Virus record (IMG/VR): IMGVR_UViG_3300020185_000077
Coordinates: 1 to 47,362 of that record
Source: a virus
DNA: 47,362 nucleotides
Strand: one strand, 5' to 3'
Shown here: positions 26,248-35,500 of the stretch, one piece after another
Position numbering within the stretch: position 1 is the stretch's first letter
Layout: every line of letters begins with the position of its first letter
Made by a program: the position numbers and the translations under genes
The notes under the pieces: generated by a model
What the model was told of the DNA's origin: nothing
Databases searched by the model: none
The model's input: only the letters and a program-made list of their open reading frames with translations

Positions 26248-26271
26248 AAGTGTGACTATAAAATTACACTT
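26248..26271 (+). other. Weak hairpin in a 44-base gap
   Basis: AAGTGTG (26248-26254) can pair with TACACTT (26265-26271), seven pairs including one G-T, around a ten-base loop. There is no T run, so it is not a clear terminator. It may stabilise an mRNA end or have no role. Confidence 0.25.
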
Positions 26272-26283
26272 AAATTAAATTAA

Positions 26284-26724
26284 ATGGATGATAATATAAA
26301 CTTTAGGTCTTTTAAAGAAGGAGACTATGAAACTTGTTGTGAATGGTGGAAATGGTGGTGGGAACGTACTGGTTTAAATCCAGTTCAAAGAGCTCTACTA
26401 CCAGATGATGATAAATGTTTTATTATAGAAAAAAACGGAGAACCTGTAGCAGCTTATTTTTTGCTGGTGTTTGAATTCAAAGTGGTGGCTTTCACCACGT
26501 ATTTAGTTACTAATCCAAAATACAAACAAAAAGACAGAAGAGAATTAATAAAACGCTTAGTATTAAGTGTTGAAAAAGAAGCAGAGAAAATAGGTGTTAT
26601 GCAGCTATTTACAATCTGCATGAATAACCACATGACAAATATACATGAAAGTTTAGACTGGATGTTAGTACCCGTACAGAATGAAGGGTTTAAATATCTA
26701 ACAAATAACTTTATAAAAAAATAA
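26284..26724 (+). CDS. GNAT-like acetyltransferase
   Basis: A 146-residue protein with GNAT layout: strand 1 and helix 1 (INFRSFKEGDYETCCEWWKW), strands 2-4 (KCFIIEKNGEPVAAYFLLVF, KVVAFTTYLVTNPKYKQKDR), the helix that normally follows the acetyl-CoA loop (RELIKRLVLSVEKEAEKIG), and a late strand-helix pair (MQLFTICMNNHMTNIHESLD). The acetyl-CoA loop reads KYKQKDRRE rather than the classical Q/RxxGxG/A, so cofactor binding is uncertain. The WWKWWW cluster near residue 21 is unusual. It lies between structural and ejection-protein genes. The substrate could be a virion or host protein; nothing in the sequence says which. Confidence 0.6.
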   Translation: MDDNINFRSFKEGDYETCCEWWKWWWERTGLNPVQRALLPDDDKCFIIEKNGEPVAAYFLLVFEFKVVAFTTYLVTNPKYKQKDRRELIKRLVLSVEKEAEKIGVMQLFTICMNNHMTNIHESLDWMLVPVQNEGFKYLTNNFIKK

Positions 26725-26730
26725 AAGATA

Positions 26731-27621
26731 ATGGGAGATTTTTTTGGTAAAAAAAGCAAAAGAAAGCAAACCGCTACTATGAATGAAATGAACGCTATGA
26801 TTCAAGGGCAGGTTGATGAAGCTGCTGGTTTTAGAGAAACCGCTCAACAAACGGCAGACCAAAGTAGAGCTGACTACGCTAATTTTCAGTTTACAAATCC
26901 TTTTGGCGGCGCACAAAACACTTACGCTGGCGCTCAAAATGCTTATGCTGGGTTGCAAAATCAATTTTCTGGCTTAGAAAATAAGTATGAAGGTATGGAA
27001 AACCGTTTTGAAGATATGACGGTTGATATGCGTGCTGCAGATTTTCAAGTACAACAAGGGCAACAGCAGAGAGCAAATATACTACAAGGTTTAAGGGGTT
27101 CCGCTGGAAGCTCTGGTGTGGCTGGTTTAGCACAATCGTTAGCAAACGCAGGTTCTATGCAAGCGCAACAGATATCAGCAGGTATTTCACAACAAGAAAG
27201 ACAAAACGCGATGATGTCCGCTAAAGAGGGCGCTAGAATAGATCAACTACAAAGAGGCGCTGGTATGCAACTACAACAACAACAAGCGGCTGGTGCGCAA
27301 CAACTACAAGGCCAACAAGCAGCTGGCGCTATGGCGGTTCAACAAATGCAAATGGCTGGTGCTGATAAACAACAGCAAATGATGATGCAAGGAGCAGCTG
27401 ATGTTCAAGCGGCTCAAGCAGCGCAGCAATCAACGTTATTAGGCATGGATTACGCAGCTTTAGCTGGTGCAAATCAATCTTACCAACAGTCTTTGGCTAA
27501 TCAAATGTCTGGTATGGGTATGAAAGCAGATATGTACGGAGCACAGTCTCAAAACAATATGTTCAGCACTTTAGTAGATGCTGCTGCAACTTATGCTGGC
27601 GCTGGTGGCTTTTCAGTATAA
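26731..27621 (+). CDS. Internal virion (ejection) protein A, Gln/Ala-rich
   Basis: A 296-residue protein very rich in Gln, Ala, Met and Gly, predicted mainly helical. Residues 58-99 form six heptads of pattern F/Y-x-G/D-x-Q/E-N-x. Then comes a conserved-looking helix pair (QQQRANILQGLRGSAGSSGV, AGLAQSLANAGSMQAQQISA, about 109-150), a long Gln-rich region (about 170-235) and a small hydrophobic end. Its size and place before two larger internal proteins recall T7 gp14, which is ejected and helps form a channel through the envelope. The role is inferred from composition and order. Confidence 0.6.
   Translation: MGDFFGKKSKRKQTATMNEMNAMIQGQVDEAAGFRETAQQTADQSRADYANFQFTNPFGGAQNTYAGAQNAYAGLQNQFSGLENKYEGMENRFEDMTVDMRAADFQVQQGQQQRANILQGLRGSAGSSGVAGLAQSLANAGSMQAQQISAGISQQERQNAMMSAKEGARIDQLQRGAGMQLQQQQAAGAQQLQGQQAAGAMAVQQMQMAGADKQQQMMMQGAADVQAAQAAQQSTLLGMDYAALAGANQSYQQSLANQMSGMGMKADMYGAQSQNNMFSTLVDAAATYAGAGGFSV
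26902..27027 (+). repeat. Six tandem 7-codon repeats in ejection protein A
   Basis: Six consecutive 21-base units encode residues 58-99. Each unit starts with Phe or Tyr; Gly is at position 3 in the first five, Gln/Glu at position 5 and Asn at position 6. Examples are YAGAQNA, YAGLQNQ, FSGLENK and YEGMENR. The units drift from uncharged (GAQN) to charged (GMEN, EDM) along the array. The heptad period suits a coiled coil or helical bundle with an aromatic seam. Confidence 0.75.
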
Positions 27622-27644
27622 AATAAAAAAATAAAAATACAAAT

Positions 27645-29540
27645 ATGGCGAGTAAATTAAATCCAGGAGCAGATTCAACGTTAGTAAACGTAGCTTATAG
27701 AGCCGCGATGGCTGATACACCTGCGGATTATAGTAAGACGTTTGAAAACATGGCTGATAGCTACGAAAAAACAATGCAAGCTTCTAGTGATATGTGGGGT
27801 AATGTAGCTAAAGTTGGAGCTGCCATTGGTGGCGAAATGATGAAAAACGCACAAGAGCTTACAGACATGGTTGCCAAGGGCGCTACTCTAAATCCAACTG
27901 ACGCGGAAATGTTTACCAACGAGATATACGGTATTAAAGACGAGTTAAGTTCGTTAGGTATGTTTAGCGGTCAGTTTGGCAATAGAGAAACTAGATTGAA
28001 AAGAGCTGAACTTAAAATAAAACAACAAGAGCTATTTGCAGACATCGACAATGCCGTAGCAAATCTTAAGGTTGGGGCTGATGCTGTTGCTGCTGGTACT
28101 TTTGACGCTAATTTAGCTATGGGTGATGGAGAAATGGTAAACGCTATTATTAAAAGTAACTTGAAAAACAATGTTACAGACAATAAAAACATAGCTAGAC
28201 TAAGTCGTGATGAAGATACTGGTGAGTTAATGTACACGTTATACGATGTTGAAAACAATCCTGATGGAGAAGTTTTAATGGGTGATGATGGTAAACCGCG
28301 TACAATGACTATTAAGCAATTTAACGAAAGTATAGCAACCAATGTTAAAGATGGTGGCGTTATGATGAAATCTTTTGTTGATCTTAGAGAGGCAGAGGCT
28401 AAAGCTGGTAATGGGGCTTTAAACGGCACATATGATCCTGAAAGAAAACAAATGATGTTAAATAATTTAGATCTTTTACTAGGAGACAAACCTGTTAATT
28501 TAAAAAGAGCAATGAGAACTCCAGTGGGTTATTCAAACACGTCTTTATACGATGATTTAATTAGTAAGAGCGTTCTATCAGCTGAATTATATGGCGCGTT
28601 AAATAAGGTGTCAGGAAATGAAAATGGAGAGCTTACTGGTGGCGTGGTTGATGGTATTGAAGATGTTGATGGTAGTGGAGGTATAAGTGCAAGTGAAATA
28701 AATTATGACGTTTTAGTTGGTAATATAACTGGATTAAAAGACGCTGAAGTTAGTAAAGAATTTTTTAAACAATATGCGGTTAAACAAATGGAGGCTGCGT
28801 ATGAATATGGGTATAGCAAAAAACCAATTGTACCTGGCAGTGGACCAGATGGTAGTGGTTTTAGTCTACTTAAAGGTTCAGGAAAAAGTGAAATTGGTGC
28901 TGATGATGGTAATGGCTATATTCCAAACTCCGCTTTAAATACTATTGGTAAAAAAGCTCACAACAGAGATGATATAAACATAGGTGCAAATAATTTTATT
29001 TGGGACAAAGAGGAAAAAGTTTATAAAATTAAAGGCGTTGAAGTTCCAAACAAGCTTGCTTTGTTTGATGCAATATATGGTAGTGGGTTTGATCCAAAAA
29101 ATATATTAAGCATGTACAACAGTATTGAAGACTGGCAAGGTGACACGAGACTGGAAGGCACTTTTGACGAAAAATCTGGTCTTAGTATAAGCGTTTTAGA
29201 ACAAGATGATAACCTTGTTGCTACAAAGTTAAACGAATCAATAGCTAAGGTTAGAACAGAACAAAACCCAGAAGGTTATCATTTTGATATAACTAAAAAT
29301 ATATTTGGTGTTGGTGACTTTGTGAACGATGCCGTTGTTTTGTTAGATAAAAATAACGATCCAGTAGAATTTCCAGAAGGACATGAGTTTGCTGGACAAC
29401 AAGCTTCTTTTTACGTAGATCAAGACAATGAAGGAGACAAACAAGCCTCGTTTGACTACTTAATGGAAATACTAGAGCATTTCAATTTAAAAACTGAGAA
29501 AAAAGAATTAACAGCAGCGGATTACGCGGCGGGAAAATAA
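27645..29540 (+). CDS. Internal virion (ejection) protein B with EF-hand-like loop
   Basis: A 631-residue, acidic, mostly helical protein without signal or membrane segments. The N-terminal 150 residues are Ala/Met/Lys-rich helices. Residues 340-351 read D-V-D-G-S-G-G-I-S-A-S-E, a textbook EF-hand calcium loop, followed by INYDVLVG. The C-terminal part is mixed alpha/beta and ends LTAADYAAGK. It lies between ejection protein A and the giant polyvalent protein, the order of a T7-like gp14-gp15-gp16 set. It is probably an internal core or ejected protein; calcium binding is a motif-based inference. Confidence 0.6.
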   Translation: MASKLNPGADSTLVNVAYRAAMADTPADYSKTFENMADSYEKTMQASSDMWGNVAKVGAAIGGEMMKNAQELTDMVAKGATLNPTDAEMFTNEIYGIKDELSSLGMFSGQFGNRETRLKRAELKIKQQELFADIDNAVANLKVGADAVAAGTFDANLAMGDGEMVNAIIKSNLKNNVTDNKNIARLSRDEDTGELMYTLYDVENNPDGEVLMGDDGKPRTMTIKQFNESIATNVKDGGVMMKSFVDLREAEAKAGNGALNGTYDPERKQMMLNNLDLLLGDKPVNLKRAMRTPVGYSNTSLYDDLISKSVLSAELYGALNKVSGNENGELTGGVVDGIEDVDGSGGISASEINYDVLVGNITGLKDAEVSKEFFKQYAVKQMEAAYEYGYSKKPIVPGSGPDGSGFSLLKGSGKSEIGADDGNGYIPNSALNTIGKKAHNRDDINIGANNFIWDKEEKVYKIKGVEVPNKLALFDAIYGSGFDPKNILSMYNSIEDWQGDTRLEGTFDEKSGLSISVLEQDDNLVATKLNESIAKVRTEQNPEGYHFDITKNIFGVGDFVNDAVVLLDKNNDPVEFPEGHEFAGQQASFYVDQDNEGDKQASFDYLMEILEHFNLKTEKKELTAADYAAGK

Positions 29541-29550
29541 TATCATACAT

Positions 29551-32500
29551 ATGAAAGAATTAGAATCTATAGTTCAGCGCATGATGGATGCTGGAGAGTC
29601 GGAAAGTAAGATTAGAGAAGCTGTTCGTATTTACAAACAAAATCAAAAGGGAAAAGCAAAAGACTCGACGGTAGATCCGACGATGAGTCAAAACGATATG
29701 GGATCAGAATTGGACGATGGTTCATCGGAATCAGTAAGTTGGTTTGATCAAACTTGGTTTGGCCGAGGTGTAGCTGCAGCTAGTACAACTGGTGAAGCTA
29801 CAGACTTAATGGCTCAAGACTTTTCTAATATAGACATGAAAAGTATACAAGAGTTTATGAAGGCCAAAGAAAGTGAAGCTAAGACACATGTTCCATCTGA
29901 ACGTATGGAAAAGTTTCAAAAAAAATATAAAGAAGAAGGTAGTACTTGGTCTGCATTTTTTAGAGGTGTAAAAGATCAACCAGGTTTATTACCAGAATTA
30001 TTCGTGCAATCTTTAGGTACTCAAGTTGGTACTTTAATTGATTCCCCTGGGGCTTCTTTAGCCGCTGCTGGAACTGGAGCTGCTGGTGGTGCTATGGTTG
30101 GTGCGGTACCTGGTGCTGTTGCTGGTTTCATGGGTGGTCTAGCGACATCGATGGAAGCTGCGTTAACTTTTGGTGAGTTATTAGAAACTGAACTTAAAGA
30201 AGAAGGTAAGGAATTTACAGACGAAAATATTAAGGCATTATTAGAAGGACCAAAAGGAAACTCTATAAGAAATAGAGCTATTGGTAGAGGTTTAACTATT
30301 GGTGCTGTGGAAGGATTGTCTGGTGGTGTCGCTGGTAAAGCAGCTGTTGCCACCAGAAAAGCTGTTGCTACCGTTAAAGGTGCTAAAACCACTGCTATTG
30401 CAACTGGTGCCGCTGGTGTGGCTGTCGAGGGTGTTGGTGGTGGTGTTGGTGAGGTCTTAGGTAGAGTTGTAGCTGATCAAGAAATGGATGCTGCTGAAAT
30501 TGGTTTTGAAGCTATAACCGGAACTACAACCGCTCCAATTAATATATTAACCGCTTTAAAATCTGCAAAACAACCTACGTATAATCTTAATGGTGTCGAT
30601 GTTACATATAAAGAAATGAAAGACTTTGTTGAAACGGCTGATGACATTGATGTAGCTAAAGCTAAGATTAAAATAGAAGACGATTTTACTGGTGTCGGTA
30701 CATTAGCTGCTAAAAAGCAAAACAAAGCTATAGTAGATTCTCAAATTGACGACAAGATAACAGATAAAAAAGATAGAGATACATTAATAGAACTTAACGA
30801 CAAAAGAATCGAGGCAGAGGCTAACGTTAAGAAGAAAGGTATTGACAAAGTTCCAAACGCGCCTGAGGAGTTAGCTACAATACAAGCTGAAATCGATGCT
30901 ATCATAGGTAAGTATGAAGGTGCTATGGGTATTGGTGAAACACAAAAAGCTCAAGACGTTGCTAAAGTTGTAAGAGAAAACAGGATATCAGATACTATCG
31001 CATTTGCAGAAACTCAAGGTCAAAGAATTGGTAAACAAACTATTGTTGTTGACAACAACGAGCAAGCTCAAGCTGCTCATGATAAGATAGCCAAAGAAAT
31101 GGGTCTTAAAGCACAGGATGTTACTGACGCTGATGGGTTTATAGTTGGTGATTCTATTATTATTAATAAGGATGTGGCTGGTAGAACTGGTGCTATTAAC
31201 GTTGGTGCTCACGAGGTACTACACGGTGTTTTAGCTAAACACATGCAAAGCCTGGATAATACAGGTAAGAAGAAATTAATATCTAGCTTTAAAAAAGTAT
31301 TGAGCAAAAATCAACTAGCTGCTGTTACTAAAAGATTAGAAGATAACTATAGTGATGTTAAAGGTTTTGATATTGAAACTACAGAAGAGTGGTTTACAGC
31401 TTTCTCCGATGCTATAGAACAAAATGAAATAGCTTTTGATGAAGGTGTTTTTGGTAAAATCAAAAATACAATACAAGAAATATTAAGAAAGTTTGGTATT
31501 AAAAAAGACTTTGCTGATGGTAGGCAGGCTTACAACTTCTTAAAAGACTATAGTAAAAGTATTAAAAATAATAAGTTAAGTTCTAGAGCAATGGCTTTGG
31601 CTGGTGAAGGTGCAACTGTTATCGATGCTAAAATGTCTGTGTCGGAAGCGAAGGTTATATCTGATGATGCTAAAAGAGCTTCAAAAACAATAGATGATAT
31701 AGGTAAGAAGGCTACTACAAAAGCAGAGTATGATGCTGGTGTAAATTTAGAAGCTTACGACTACTTGATAGACAAAAAAGGTTTAGACGGTTTAATCCTA
31801 GCTCAGTTAATGCAAAACAACGTAGATATAAAAGCTGAAGACGCTAATGTTAACGGAGTCCCATTAGACGACTACATGGAAGATGTTAGAACAAAACTAC
31901 TACCTGACGTGCTAGGTTTTAACCCTGAAATGGAGGTTACTAAAGAGGGTAAGTTTGGTCTGTCTGGATATATAAACCAACGTCTTATATTTAGAATGGG
32001 TACCGTTGCTACTAAAGCTAAGAAAACAGTTACAGGTAGATCACTAGAAAAACCTGTTGGTACAACTGGAAAAACTATAGCAGACACTATTGAGGGTGAA
32101 GTGGATCAAAGAACAAAAGACTTTGAAGAGCAAGACATGTCTATAGCTGCTCAAAAAAAGAGAAAAGAAGAAATAAGAATAACCGAGAAAAGTAAAGCTA
32201 TAAGAAAACATGGAGTAACGGCTCAAGATATTGAAAATATAAAAAATGATGTCGCCGAAGGTTTAGTTAATCCAAAACTTCCTAGAATAGATGAGTTCGA
32301 GTGGACACAAGCGTTTAGAGACAAAGTGGCTAACAAAAAAAGCCCGCTATTTAAGAAAATTCAAAAGTTAGTTGGAACTGGAGATAAATTTGCTCAAACG
32401 CTAAAAGATACTAGAAAAGTAATGTTCGGTAAAGAAGGTTTGCCAACGTCTGATTTAGTTCAAATGGAGAAGATGGAAAAAGAAAAGATCTTTGCCGAGC

Positions 32501-35500
32501 TAGATTATAGAGCTACTAATCAAGAGTTAATAGATGAGGCTGTGGAAAAAGGTTTAATCAAAACTTTTGAAGCTAAAACAGAAAAACAAGGACCTGCGAT
32601 ATATGATAGAAAGTATCCTAGTGAAAAAGAATTATTGAATTTCTTTGGAAAATACCAAACTAAAATGGTAAAAGGTAAGGAAGCTAAAGTATATGTTCCG
32701 CACAGAGGTAGAAGAGAATCTTATATAATTAATATCTCTAATTTCTTTGCTCAAGACGCTGTAGCTGACGTGTTAGAAAACAAACCGAAAGTATACGACA
32801 CTGTAGTTAAAAATAACGCCGAAAAAGGTTTTCCTAGCAGTAAAAACCCTATAAGCGTTATTAAACAGAGAATAGATAGAAATATGGACGTTATGTTTAG
32901 CAAAAGCTTTGGTGAAGCTGAGGTTACTCATAAAATGATTTTTAGTAGAGGTTTAGATAAATTTAATAAAAATCTTATAAAAAATAAATTTAACGTTAGA
33001 AAAGCTTTTGAAGAAACTTATCCAAAAAGATTATTTGTAAAAGGTAGAAGTGAAAAGTTGAGGAATGAGATAATACAAGATCTTGAAAAGTACGTTGGTT
33101 GGTACGAAAAACAAAGTGGCACGGAAGTAAAACCAGAGTTAACGCTAACAGATTATATAGAATTAGAACTTAGCTCTCCAGAGCTAACCGTTAAGGATCT
33201 TAGGCAAGCTTACGGTTTGAGTAAAAAAGATATTAATTTTTCTAATATAGACCAAATTGTTTCAGCTAGAGTTGCTTTGTTAAAAATAATGCAACATCCT
33301 AAAATGGGTAAAACTAGGGTTATTAGATTTATGAAAAATCTAACAGAACCAACTCAACTCGGTAATACCGATGCTATAGCGTTGTCCGTTGATCAAGTTA
33401 GCGAAACGGGTAAGCTACAGAAGAAGATAGATAGGCTGAAAGCTAAAAACAATTTAACCACAAACGAAAAGAAAAAATTAAAAAAATATCAATCTACTAA
33501 TTACAAAAGAAGACCGGGTTACGGGATATTAGAGGATACAGCAGATTTCAACGAGAACTTCGTGGCGCGGCTAACCGATGACGCTGTTGAGATTAGAGGT
33601 AGAAATGCCCAAACACCTTCTTTAATCGTAAACAAAAAGGGAATTGATAAGGCTAAGTATAGTGAGTTAGAGAAAAATGCTGAGGTTGAGGCTGACTTTT
33701 TAATAGATTTAATGGGTGTAATGCGTGAATTGAGAGATGATAATGTTATATCAACCAACGACGCTGCTATGATTCAAATGACTCTGAGTAGCGGTATGAA
33801 CACCTCTTTAGCCGCGGCCGCAAAGCCTAGATATATTCCTTACGTTGGTAAGGACCAAATGTATACAGGTAAGATGAGGTGGGAACACATGATACCTAGA
33901 GTTATAATTTCTTTATATTTAGCTGAGTATCAAAATGGAAAAATATCTAAAAAGGATATTAAGTTTTTGTTAGACAACTTCCACGTAGCAGCACTCCCAA
34001 TGCATCTTGATGTGTTAGTTACTGAGGTTGGTTATCAAGCCAAAATGCACGCTGGGTGGGGTTTGTTTGATACAGATGGAAACCTAAGCCTGTTAACTGT
34101 AAACGATATAAGAAGGTACATAAACATGAGAACTTTTGGTAAGTGGGACATACCTTTGTTTGACTTGAAAGAACAAAAAATAGAACCAAAGTCTTTGGTT
34201 TTCGCTGAAAAAGGTGGTGTTTATAACCCCGAAAAAATACAAGCAAGAAAAACAATGGTTAAAGCCGTTCAAATGTCTCGATCTACTCAAAAAGAATCTA
34301 AAGGTATTACAGTCTTAGATTTTGACGATACATTGGCTACGAGTAAATCTTTAGTTATATCTACATCACCTGACGGTGTTGTTAGAAAGCTAACAGCTGA
34401 AGAGTTTGCTACTGAAGGCGCTGATTTACTAGATCAAGGTTGGGTGCATGATTTCTCAGAGTTTAGTAAAGTTGTAGACGGTAAAGTTGCTTCTTTATTT
34501 AAGAAAGCAATGAAATTGCAAGGTAAGTTTGGTCCTGAAAATATGTTTGTATTAACAGCGAGACCTGCTGATTCTGCTCCAGCTATATTTGAATTTTTAA
34601 AAGCTAATGGGTTGAATATACCACTAAAGAATATTACTGGTTTAGCTAATTCTACATCAGAAGCTAAAGCACTTTGGATTGCTGATAAGGTTGGTGAAGG
34701 TTATAATGACTTTTATTTCGCAGATGATGCTTTGCAAAACGTACAAGCTGTTAAAAACATGTTAGATCAATTCGATGTTAAGTCTAAGGTTCAACAAGCT
34801 AGAGTTAAGTTTAGTAAATCAATGAATGATCAGTTTAATGATATACTAGAAAACGTTACAGGTATTGAAGCTAACAAAAGATTTTCTATTATTAAAGGTA
34901 GAAAACGTGGTGAAGGTAAAGGTAAGTTTAGAGTGTTTATACCGCCGTCACACGAAGATTTTGTAGGCTTGTTATACAACTTTTTAGGTAAAGGTAAAGA
35001 AGGTAATGCTCATAGAGACTTTTTTGAACAAGCTTTAATTAGACCTTTAAATAGAGCTAACAGAGAGTTTGACACAGCTAGACAAAGCGTTGCTAATGAT
35101 TATAAAGAGTTAAACAAGCAATTTGAAGATGTAAGAAAAAAGCTTACTAAGAAAACCGCTGATGGTGATTTTACTTTTCAAGACGCTATAAGAGTATACC
35201 TATGGGATAAACATGGTCATAAAATTCCTGGATTAAGTGAGACTGATCAAATAAAATTAGTTGAGTTAGTAGCGTCCGATCCACAGCTACAGGCTTACGC
35301 TGAAACTTTAAACGTTATTTCTAAGCAAGAAACTTATGTTAATCCAACTGACGGTTGGAATAGCGGTGATATAAGAATGGATCTAGATGATGCCACGGGT
35401 AGAATAGGTAGAAAACAATTCTTTGCTGAATTCATTGAAAATGCTGATATTATATTTTCTGAAGAAAACTTAAATAAGATAGAAGCTGGTTACGGTAAAG

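Noticed and set aside
27971-28489. Minus-strand open frame of 172 codons
   Set aside because: It lies wholly inside ejection protein B, is Ser/Leu-rich as expected of an antisense shadow, and no other minus-strand gene is supported.
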